From Acidimicrobiaceae bacterium (GTDB lineage Bacteria; Actinomycetota; Acidimicrobiia; Acidimicrobiales; Palsa-688): a stretch of 8,589 bases of DNA. This document shows, in pieces, positions 1-5,438 of this stretch (position 1 is its first letter; each line of letters begins with the position of its first letter). The notes beneath the pieces are model-generated. The model saw only the letters and a program-made list of their open reading frames with translations. It did no database searches and was not told the DNA's origin. The DNA lies in the NCBI GenBank assembly GCA_003158835.1, contig PMLI01000398.1, positions 1 to 8,589 of the forward strand, written 5' to 3'. Both the position numbers and the translations under genes were made by a program.

Positions 1-84
1 CGAAGAGGGATGAGCGACGTTGGCCCGGATGTCGTGTTTCGCGGCCTGGTCGCGCCCGACTTGGGCGGCTAGACCAAACCGGGG

Positions 85-612
85 CTACTGGGGGGGCCGG
101 TCCACTCCGTTGGCCGGCGGTCCGGGCGAGAATTCCACCGCCGGTTGGGACGACCAGGGAAAATCGATCCAACTGTCTGTCCCGGACCAGAAGTAGTCAG
201 GATCGACTACCGACCATGGCTTCTTGTACAGCACGGCACTACGCAGCTCGGCGACATGGGGACGGACCAGGTCGGTGATTAATGCCAGTGTTTTGCCCGA
301 ATCCGCCACATCGTCGGCCACTAGGACCTTGAGGCCAGCCAGGGCGACCAGTGGCGGTGTCGGAGGTAGCACCACCGGGACCTCCATCCGCTCGCCCACG
401 CCCGTGTAGAACTCCACGTTGATCGTGGCGCAGTTCTTCACACCCAGGGCGTAGCCCAGCGCACCGCCTACGGGAAGACCACCCCGGGCGATGGCCAAGA
501 TGAGATCGGGCCGGTACCCGGTCTGGGCCACATTGACTGCGAGTTGCCGGCTGGCAACACCGAAAACTTCCCATGTGAGCACTTCAAGTTGGTGGTCAGT
601 CGTTGTCGTCAT
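85..612 (-). CDS. PRPP-binding phosphoribosyltransferase (purine salvage type)
   Basis: This cytoplasmic type I phosphoribosyltransferase of 175 aa probably transfers the phosphoribosyl group of PRPP to a purine-like base. The PRPP loop is visible at residues 96-108 (VLVADDVADSGKT, with the two acidic residues followed by SGKT). An ARGGLPVG segment lies at 42-49, which is the early loop typical of this fold. YKKPW near 129-133 and DFPW near 150-153 resemble the hypoxanthine/xanthine phosphoribosyltransferase-like group COG2236. The frame stays open upstream to a GTG at 708, but I chose the ATG at 612: an AAAAGGA sequence lies just before it, and the extension is Pro/Arg-rich and covers an inverted repeat. 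The C-terminal tail after about residue 160 is Pro/Gly-rich and probably disordered. The true base substrate cannot be read from sequence. It stands alone, 244 bases from the next minus-strand gene. Confidence 0.88.
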   Translation of the reverse strand: MTTTTDHQLEVLTWEVFGVASRQLAVNVAQTGYRPDLILAIARGGLPVGGALGYALGVKNCATINVEFYTGVGERMEVPVVLPPTPPLVALAGLKVLVADDVADSGKTLALITDLVRPHVAELRSAVLYKKPWSVVDPDYFWSGTDSWIDFPWSSQPAVEFSPGPPANGVDRPPQ

Positions 613-615
613 GGT

Positions 616-624
616 TCCTTTTCC
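616..624 (-). promoter_or_regulatory. Ribosome binding site of the phosphoribosyltransferase
   Basis: On the minus strand GGAAAAGGA lies 3 bases before the ATG at 612. It is purine-rich and is the main reason for preferring this start over the upstream GTG at 708, which has no such sequence. Confidence 0.5.
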
Positions 625-659
625 GAGGCAGCGTTGCGGCGGGCAGAGCTTCTCCGACG

Positions 660-702
660 GGGCCCGGGCCAGTGAGGTCCACTTGGACCTGGATCCGGGC
701 CC
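660..702 (-). repeat. Nested inverted repeat in the leader of the phosphoribosyltransferase
   Basis: The outer arms GGGCCCGG (660-667) and CCGGGCCC (695-702) are perfect 8-base complements. Inside them AGGTCCA (675-681) and TGGACCT (684-690) are perfect 7-base complements around a 2-base centre. The left outer arm also overlaps a 10-base palindrome, GGCCCGGGCC (661-670), giving a competing pairing. The element lies 48 bases upstream of the phosphoribosyltransferase ATG and 155 bases downstream of the secreted-protein stop. It could be a 5' leader structure, a transcription terminator lacking a U tract, or an operator at the inner palindrome. The pairing is read directly from the sequence; any function is inference. 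Confidence 0.55.
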
Positions 703-856
703 TGGCACCTAGCACCACGATTAGACCCTACCAAGATGGGGCCGGCCGCACCGATGACCCCAACCGGCTCCGGCAGTGGACCAGCCCGAGCCACCACGAA
801 TGATGGCGGGCGGCGGGGCGTCCAACCGGCGCCTCCGTCCAGGTACGCAATCATGC

Positions 857-1534
857 CTACTGTGCCCGGGCGATGACGGGGGTGATCGCATCGGTGAGGG
901 GCGGCTCCTTCGTACCCACCCAGGGGGTGGCCCGCTCGAAATCCGGCGTCGTGTTGGCGAACGCCGTGCAAGTCAGAACGCGGGTCTGCGCCTGGCTGCC
1001 TCGTCCAACTTCGAGGGTCAGGACGAAGCGGCTGGCCTCTTCCACTGTTATGGCATGGGACGTCGCGCTGAAAGTGCCGAGTTGTACGGCCCGGACCGGC
1101 ACCCAGAACTTGAACCCGGTGGCGGGGACGGATGTAGGGACTGTCGCGACGAAAGACTCCGCCACGCTGCGACTGCGGGGGGTGGCTCCCAGCAAGAGCA
1201 CTGTCCCCTTGACGTTGCCGCTGATCGGGCTCATCTGCGCCAGTGCCGAGGCAACGCCGGCCGGAAAAGTGACCTCGGTCTGAAACCCCGCGACCAGGAA
1301 ATGGTGGCCGGGGGCGGGCGCCGCCGGCAGGATATTCGCGGTCGCTCTCACGTGGAGGACTATCGGCGTCTCGACCGGGTCGGGACAGTAGAGCTGATAG
1401 GGACCGGTCAAGGCGTTAGGAGCTGGCGTGGCATCAGCTACGGCCGAAGCCGGCACAGCCTGAGCCCCCAGTGCCAAGATTGTGACGGGAAGGCGGAGCG
1501 CGGCAGGGGCATGCGAACGGCGGCGTCCAGGCAT
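857..1534 (-). CDS. Small secreted two-cysteine protein, function unknown
   Basis: This is a predicted exported protein of 225 aa. The N-terminus has a basic stretch (RRR at 4-6), a hydrophobic core (about 13-27) and an ASA signal-peptidase site at 29-31, with cleavage likely near 31-33. The mature part has only two cysteines, in LYCP (Cys50) and LTCT (Cys189). They bracket the domain and could form one disulfide. The rest alternates short beta-like stretches with Ala/Pro/Thr-rich turns and no catalytic motif. The pattern of LYCP near the start, a PAAPAPG segment, then LTCTAF near the end resembles unnamed actinobacterial secreted proteins seen in Acidimicrobiia and mycobacteria; I recall this rather than having tested it. 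It starts 29 bases after the MFS stop on the same strand. It has no Shine-Dalgarno sequence, but TAACGT ends 6 bases before the ATG. The minus frame is preferred over the long plus-strand frame because of the signal peptide and paired cysteines. Confidence 0.75.
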   Translation of the reverse strand: MPGRRRSHAPAALRLPVTILALGAQAVPASAVADATPAPNALTGPYQLYCPDPVETPIVLHVRATANILPAAPAPGHHFLVAGFQTEVTFPAGVASALAQMSPISGNVKGTVLLLGATPRSRSVAESFVATVPTSVPATGFKFWVPVRAVQLGTFSATSHAITVEEASRFVLTLEVGRGSQAQTRVLTCTAFANTTPDFERATPWVGTKEPPLTDAITPVIARAQ

Positions 1535-1540
1535 GGCAGG

Positions 1541-1546
1541 ACGTTA
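1541..1546 (-). promoter_or_regulatory. Possible -10 box for leaderless transcript of the secreted protein
   Basis: On the minus strand TAACGT (TANNNT) is followed by 6 bases and then the ATG at 1534. That is the spacing expected if transcription begins at the start codon, as in many actinobacterial leaderless genes. There is no Shine-Dalgarno sequence before this ATG, which fits. No good -35 hexamer is visible 16-19 bases upstream, so this may be chance. Confidence 0.3.
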
Positions 1547-1563
1547 GCCGCGGGGCGGGCGCT

Positions 1564-2898
1564 TCATATGGCCGTCGCGGGGTGGGCGACCGGCTCGTAG
1601 CTCGACGCCGGGAGCACGGTCGGCCAGAAGCCGCCGACAACCGCACAAGACGCGGCGACAAGGAAGGTGATCGCTATCGAGCGCGTGAGAAGCGCACCAG
1701 CGATGGCGGCGCCGACGGGGCTCCCTACGAAGTTGAGGTTCATCGAGACTGCGAACGCCCGGCCGAACCACTGCGGATCGGTGGCGCGTTGGCGGAGCGA
1801 GAACATCGCCACGGTCAGCGGGCCATTGGAGACGCCGATAACAGCGATCAGCACTACTAGAAAGGCTTCGCGGTGGTCGAAGGCCAGGAGCGCGAACGCC
1901 GCCGCGGTCGTCATGCATGAAGTCGCCAGGAGGTGCTTTTCCCTGCTTTCGGTCCCGAAACGGCCCGTGACCAGGCCCGCCAGGAACCCGGCGCCCCCCA
2001 TGATCGCGAACAGTAAGCCGACCGTCGCTGACCCTCCGTGAAGACCGCGCAGCACGATGAAGGGGATCGCCACCGTCAAGATGCCTCCGCCGGCGTTGAA
2101 GACCGTCATCGTGCCGGCGAGCATCCGCAGCACCCGGTTTCGCCATACGTAGGCAATCGCGGCCCAGGCGTCGGCGAACAGGGAGCCGGTTGACCCCGAG
2201 GCGGTACTGGGGACCACGAACCGGACGAGCAGCACAGCGGCGGCGAGCATCACAATCGCGGGGAGGAGAAGCGCCATGCGTGGGCCGACGAGGGCAACGG
2301 CGACGCCCGCCACTCCGGGACCGAGCACCGTGGCCACGACGTTCGAGCCCGAGTCGGCGGCGTTGGAGCGGTCCCATAGTGACCTCGGCACCAGCACCGG
2401 GTAAAGCGACCGCCCGCCCACCCGGCTGAGCGGGGCCGTAACCGATGCCGCCGACACGACCAGGAGCAGCACGCCGGTCGGCAGCCTATGGAGCAACGAC
2501 AGCGTGCCGATGGTGGCGATGCACGTTGAGCCGACAACGTAGTCGAGCCTCATCAGTGCGAGGCGCGACCCGCGGTCCAGCAGCGCGCCGGCGATCGGGC
2601 TCATGACGATGCCGGGTACCTGGCTGCAAACGACGACGATGCCTGACAAGCTGGCCGAATGGTGGGTCTCGAGGACGAATAGTACAAGCAGTACCGAGAA
2701 CATCTGGGTCGCGACCCGGGCCGCGAAGGTGGAAACGAGCAACTGGGTGAAGCCGCGCACGTTCAGCAGGGCGCGATAGCTCGTGTCCTCGATATCTCCT
2801 GCGAACTCGGACGTCGTGATTGAACAAAGCTTTACATATTGCCGGCGCGCCGGTCGACCTGGCGGGGGGACCGGGGGATGGCCGGCCGAGGTCGTCAT
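1564..2898 (-). CDS. MFS permease, EntS/MFS_3-like
   Basis: This inner-membrane major facilitator transporter has 444 aa from the chosen ATG, probably with 12 helices, and is likely a drug or metabolite exporter. Visible are a motif-A-like loop GALLDRGSR (about 104-112) between helices 2 and 3, the segment RSLYPVLVPRSLWDRSNA (163-180) and the following VLGPGVAG (191-198), which is the characteristic conserved block of the EntS/MFS_3 group. A second-half loop between helices follows near TGRFGTE. The start is uncertain. The frame is open to a TTG at 2937, only 8 bases after the SDR stop, and the ATG at 2898 has no ribosome binding site. The first 40 or so residues are Pro-rich and then use AT-ending codons unlike the rest. 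The conserved part begins at YRALLNVRGF (41-50), so translation may start further in. It is probably co-transcribed with the SDR upstream and the secreted protein downstream. Substrate unknown. Confidence 0.85.
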   Translation of the reverse strand: MTTSAGHPPVPPPGRPARRQYVKLCSITTSEFAGDIEDTSYRALLNVRGFTQLLVSTFAARVATQMFSVLLVLFVLETHHSASLSGIVVVCSQVPGIVMSPIAGALLDRGSRLALMRLDYVVGSTCIATIGTLSLLHRLPTGVLLLVVSAASVTAPLSRVGGRSLYPVLVPRSLWDRSNAADSGSNVVATVLGPGVAGVAVALVGPRMALLLPAIVMLAAAVLLVRFVVPSTASGSTGSLFADAWAAIAYVWRNRVLRMLAGTMTVFNAGGGILTVAIPFIVLRGLHGGSATVGLLFAIMGGAGFLAGLVTGRFGTESREKHLLATSCMTTAAAFALLAFDHREAFLVVLIAVIGVSNGPLTVAMFSLRQRATDPQWFGRAFAVSMNLNFVGSPVGAAIAGALLTRSIAITFLVAASCAVVGGFWPTVLPASSYEPVAHPATAI

Positions 2899-2945
2899 CC
2901 GCCGAAAAAGGAAGAAATTGAGAGATGACCGGCCCAAGGGAAGCG

Positions 2946-3749
2946 CTAGGTACCGAGCGGTCGTCGCGTCTTGAGCCGAAGGGAGGTCCAGCTGGCGTCC
3001 GACGCCCAGCCGCCGTCGACCGGCAGAGCTATCCCGTTTATGTACGCGCTTTTTGAGGAGTCGGCCAAGAACAGCACCGCCGCGGCCACGTCCGCGGGAG
3101 TGGCGAAACGCGCCATGGGCACCTGACCGGTGATATCGCTGTCGGTGTAAGCGCCGCCGCCTTGGTCTTCGGCGTCCATCTCAGTCTTTATCCACCCGGG
3201 ACATACGGCATTTACCCGCACGCCCCGGCCCCCCCACTCCGCCGCCAGGGTCGAGGTGAGCCCGATCAGGCCGTGCTTGGAAGCGTTGTAGGCCACGCGG
3301 TGAGACACGCCACGAAGTCCCGCCACCGATGCCACGTTGACGATGGAGCCCGACCCGGCCGCCAGCATGAGGCGGCCGAACTCCCGGCAGAGCAAGAACG
3401 GCCCCGTCAGGTTGACGTCGACAACCCTTCGCCAGGCGTCCGTCGGTGTGCTCTCCGCCGGGGCGATCAGGGAAATCCCGGCGTTGTTGACCAGCGTTCC
3501 GACTCGCCTGAAGCGTTCCCGGAACGCGGCCACGAGCTCGAGCACGTCCGTTTCCACCGCCACATCCGCGGTCCATGGCCAAGCGGCACCGCCGGCCGCC
3601 TCGACCTCGTCCGTGACCGCTCCAAGCTCGGCTACGTCCACCAAGGCGACGTCATACCCGGCCTTGGCCAGGGTAATGGCGACGACACGCCCCAGGCCCC
3701 GGGCCGCGCCGGTCACAACCGCCACCGGCCTGTTTTCGTCGGTCATCAC
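2946..3749 (-). CDS. Short-chain dehydrogenase/reductase, classical SDR
   Basis: This is a cytoplasmic NAD(P)(H)-dependent oxidoreductase of 267 aa acting on a carbonyl or alcohol. All classical SDR landmarks are present: the cofactor glycine motif TGAARGLG at 13-20, Asp38 at the end of the second strand (favouring NAD(H) over NADP(H)), NNAG at 88-91, and the catalytic set Asn113, Ser141, Tyr154 and Lys158 with normal spacing. PGWIKTEM follows the active site, and PVDGGW lies near the C-terminus. It resembles FabG or glucose/alcohol dehydrogenase-like members, but the substrate loop gives no clear identity. The C-terminal 15 residues after the usual end are basic and unusual. The first codon may be GTG (3749) or the adjacent ATG (3746); neither has a strong ribosome binding site. 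It is the first gene of the leftward SDR-MFS-secreted protein group and is divergent from the radical SAM gene. Confidence 0.92.
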   Translation of the reverse strand: MMTDENRPVAVVTGAARGLGRVVAITLAKAGYDVALVDVAELGAVTDEVEAAGGAAWPWTADVAVETDVLELVAAFRERFRRVGTLVNNAGISLIAPAESTPTDAWRRVVDVNLTGPFLLCREFGRLMLAAGSGSIVNVASVAGLRGVSHRVAYNASKHGLIGLTSTLAAEWGGRGVRVNAVCPGWIKTEMDAEDQGGGAYTDSDITGQVPMARFATPADVAAAVLFLADSSKSAYINGIALPVDGGWASDASWTSLRLKTRRPLGT

Positions 3750-4016
3750 TCGCGCGCCAGGGTCGCAGGCCCGTGCGGGAGGCAGCCCGTCCCAGAGGGT
3801 GCCACCGGGTAAGGCGCGTTATGGCTCACACCGAGAAGACTAGACGACCAGGTCGCGATTTCATCAACGACTAGTGGCACGAATAGCCGTACCGCTCAAG
3901 CAGCGCGGGCCGCTCTTCGAGCGGTCGTGTTCCTGCCACCGGCGGGGGTGCGAGCGGGATCCGGGCCGGCGGGACCGCCTTGGCGCGCCCTGTACCCGGA
4001 GCGCCATTGTTATGGA
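3750..4016. promoter_or_regulatory. Divergent intergenic region between SDR and radical SAM genes
   Basis: These 267 bases must carry promoters for both directions, but I see no confident -35/-10 pair. They contain the perfect hairpin CCGCTC-TTC-GAGCGG at 3910-3924 and an extra upstream copy of CCGCTC at 3892-3897. That copy could pair with the same GAGCGG arm, giving two alternative hairpins. A 17-codon open frame runs from an ATG at 3821 to a TAG at 3872-3874, with AAGG 6 bases before the ATG. It has no Cys or Ser and no recognisable motif. The second half is open in the radical SAM frame back to a GTG at 3927. Confidence 0.4.
3910..3924. repeat. Perfect 6-bp inverted repeat, 3-base loop
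   Basis: CCGCTC (3910-3915) and GAGCGG (3919-3924) are complementary around TTC. A second CCGCTC at 3892-3897 gives an alternative partner for the right arm. There is no U tract. The hairpin lies about 93 bases before the preferred radical SAM start, or 2 bases before the alternative GTG at 3927. It could be an operator or leader structure. Chance is possible in DNA this GC-rich. Confidence 0.4.
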
Positions 4017-5315
4017 GTGAACTTCGACCAGGCCGCGACCCCTAGGTCCGGTGCCTCGATCCGGCGGCCCTTCGTGGTGATGGCTAAACCGGTCGGTCCT
4101 GTTTGCAACCTGAACTGCCCCTACTGCTATTACCTGGCCAAGACCGAGCTGTTCGTCCCGGGCGAGGTTTACCGGATGAGCGACGAGGTCCTGGAGGCCT
4201 ACGTGGCCGCCTTCATCAGTGCCAGCCCCGGCCCTCTCGTCCATTTCGTCTGGCACGGTGGCGAGCCGACCCTGGCCGGGATCCCTTTCTACCGCCGCGC
4301 CATCGAACTGCAGGGGCGCTATCTGCCCGAAGGATGGAGCTGCCTGAACAGCCTCCAGACCAACGGCACATTGATTGACGAGAACTGGTGCGCTTTCTTG
4401 GCCGAGACGCGTTTCGCCGTCGGGATAAGCATTGACGGCCCTCAAGCCCTCCACGACGCTTCGCGCCTCGACCGCCACGGCCGCCCCAGCCACAGCCGGA
4501 CGATGCGGGGGTTCCGCCTCCTGCGGGCGCACGGCGTAGACCCGGACGTGCTGTGCACGGTCAATGCCGTCACGGCCCGGGCACCGTTGGAGGTCTATCG
4601 CTACTTCGTCGACCAGGGGGTGCGCTGGGCCCAGTTCATCCCGGTAGTGGAAAAGGGCCCTTGCGGCGGCCCCAGCGCCACGTCGGTCGGCCCCGAGGCG
4701 TTCGGGGACTTCCTGTGCCGGATTTTCGACGAATGGGTACGCCACGATGTCAGCCGGACCGGTGTCCAGAACTTCCTGGAAGCCCTGCTCGTCGTCACAG
4801 GCCAACCGGCGAACCTGTGCGTGATGGCCGAGAGCTGCGGGCTGGCCCTGGCTATCGAACACGACGGCAGCGTCTATTCGTGCGACCACTTCGTCGATCC
4901 CGCCCACCGCCTGGGCGACGTCCGCCGCGACGGCCTGGCCCGGCTGGTGGGCTCGGCCGAGCAGCTGGCGTTCGGGCAGGCCAAGTCGAGCCCCCTGCCC
5001 GAGGGTTGCCGGGAATGCCCGGTGCTCTTCCTGTGCAATGGGGGTTGCCCCAAGCAGCGCCTCGTCCCCGCGGACGGTTCCGGGCTCAATTACCTATGCC
5101 CCGGTTATCGGGCTTTTTACAGCCATGCCCTGCCCTACCTGAGCCGTATGGCTGCCCTGGCCCACGTCGGGCGGGGTGTGAGCGAGATCATGGCCCAACT
5201 CGCGACCGAAGAGCAGGGAGAGAGGCGGCGGTGGCTGTCCACGGGCCGTAATCACCCTTGCCCGTGCGGGAGCGGCCGGAAGTACAAGCAATGCTGTCTC
5301 GGCCGGCAACGCTAG
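4017..5315 (+). CDS. Radical SAM/SPASM enzyme, anaerobic sulfatase-maturase type, with C-terminal SEC-C motif
   Basis: This radical SAM protein of about 432 aa most resembles anaerobic sulfatase-maturating enzymes, which oxidise a Cys or Ser of a sulfatase to formylglycine. The SAM-cluster motif is CNLNCPYC (Cys30, 34, 37, CX3CX2C), preceded by the family-typical MAKPVGPV. WHGGEP follows near 79-84, then QTNGT at 114-118 and GISIDGP at 136-142. The SPASM region shows CX9GX4C (from AESC to VYSC) and then CX2CX5CX3CX16C (CREC to YLC), the ligands for two extra [4Fe-4S] clusters. The last 20 or so residues form a SEC-C zinc motif, HPCPCGSGRKYKQCC. Start choice is weak: GTG at 4017 fits the family N-terminus, GTG at 3927 would add 30 Pro/Gly-rich residues, and ATG at 4080 lies only 8 residues before the first Cys. 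No sulfatase gene is in view, so another protein or peptide substrate is possible. Confidence 0.9.
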   Translation: MNFDQAATPRSGASIRRPFVVMAKPVGPVCNLNCPYCYYLAKTELFVPGEVYRMSDEVLEAYVAAFISASPGPLVHFVWHGGEPTLAGIPFYRRAIELQGRYLPEGWSCLNSLQTNGTLIDENWCAFLAETRFAVGISIDGPQALHDASRLDRHGRPSHSRTMRGFRLLRAHGVDPDVLCTVNAVTARAPLEVYRYFVDQGVRWAQFIPVVEKGPCGGPSATSVGPEAFGDFLCRIFDEWVRHDVSRTGVQNFLEALLVVTGQPANLCVMAESCGLALAIEHDGSVYSCDHFVDPAHRLGDVRRDGLARLVGSAEQLAFGQAKSSPLPEGCRECPVLFLCNGGCPKQRLVPADGSGLNYLCPGYRAFYSHALPYLSRMAALAHVGRGVSEIMAQLATEEQGERRRWLSTGRNHPCPCGSGRKYKQCCLGRQR

Positions 5316-5336
5316 GCGGAGTAGGCGCGGGTTGAG

Positions 5337-5356
5337 CGTCCCGCACCGCCGGGACG
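5337..5356 (+). terminator. Hairpin after the radical SAM gene, possible terminator
   Basis: CGTCCCG (5337-5343) and CGGGACG (5350-5356) form a perfect 7-bp GC-rich stem with a 6-base loop, starting 21 bases after the radical SAM stop. The only T-rich stretch is CTGTTTTGG about 28 bases further on, so it is not a classical intrinsic terminator. It could act as a U-less terminator or an mRNA end-stabilising structure. If it does terminate, the downstream MFS gene needs its own promoter. Confidence 0.45.
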
Positions 5357-5372
5357 GACCTGTTCCGGACTG

Positions 5373-5435
5373 GTGAAAGTCCCTGTTTTGGCCGCCAAAT
5401 TGTGGCCGGTATTTGCGGGTTGCCACTGCCGGTAG
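5373..5435 (+). CDS. Candidate 20-aa small open frame ending in Cys-His-Cys (speculative)
   Basis: A GTG at 5373 opens a frame of 20 codons closed by TAG at 5433-5435, lying between the radical SAM stop and the MFS start. The peptide begins MKVPVLAAK, is mainly hydrophobic and ends in AGCHCR. The ribosome binding site is poor. Its stop overlaps a possible -10 element of the MFS gene. A frame of this length is expected by chance, so this is listed only because of its position next to a SPASM enzyme and an exporter. Confidence 0.12.
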   Translation: MKVPVLAAKLWPVFAGCHCR

Positions 5436-5438
5436 CCT
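5433..5438 (+). promoter_or_regulatory. Possible -10 box for the downstream MFS gene
   Basis: TAGCCT (TANNNT) ends exactly 6 bases before the second in-frame ATG (5445) and directly abuts the first ATG (5439). This would fit a leaderless transcript starting at 5445, in keeping with the absence of any Shine-Dalgarno sequence. A direct repeat GCCGGTA at 5405-5411 and 5428-5434, 23 bases apart, flanks the expected -35 region and could be a regulator site. No good -35 hexamer is seen. Confidence 0.3.

Larger units (their letters stand above)
613..856. other. Intergenic spacer, no gene supported
   Basis: This 244-base spacer lies between two minus-strand genes. Open frames here are Pro/Arg/Gly-rich with no recognisable motif. 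Apart from the nested inverted repeat at 660-702, the minus strand shows possible -10 elements TCTAAT (720-725) and TAGGGT (725-730), without a convincing -35. They would place a phosphoribosyltransferase promoter just upstream of the repeat, so that the repeat would be transcribed in the leader. Confidence 0.4.

Noticed and set aside
53..67. Hairpin CGCCC-GACTT-GGGCG just after the phosphoribosyltransferase stop, considered as a terminator
   Set aside because: It is only a 5-bp stem with no T tract on the minus strand. It is too weak to list as a terminator.
1..84. The frame of the phosphoribosyltransferase stays open for 28 codons past its TAG to the window edge, and a plus-strand frame is open from base 1 to a TAG at 70-72
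   Set aside because: Both are short, and open stretches of this length are likely by chance in GC-rich DNA. The phosphoribosyltransferase is already full length. There is no basis to claim readthrough or a partial gene.
776..1600. Plus-strand open frame of 274 codons opposite the secreted protein
   Set aside because: It is Arg/Gly-rich without motifs, while the minus frame has a signal peptide, paired cysteines and fits the gene order.
2827..2887. Cluster of rare-cutter-like palindromes (AAGCTT, GGCGCGCC, GTCGAC, GGCCGGCC) looking like a cloning linker
   Set aside because: GC-rich palindromes are common in this genome, the spacing is irregular, and the reading frame continues through it. 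There is no other vector-like sequence.
3864..4907. Long minus-strand open frame of 347 codons opposite the radical SAM gene
   Set aside because: It has no recognisable domain, and it is antisense to a gene with complete radical SAM and SPASM motifs. Long antisense frames are expected in GC-rich coding DNA.
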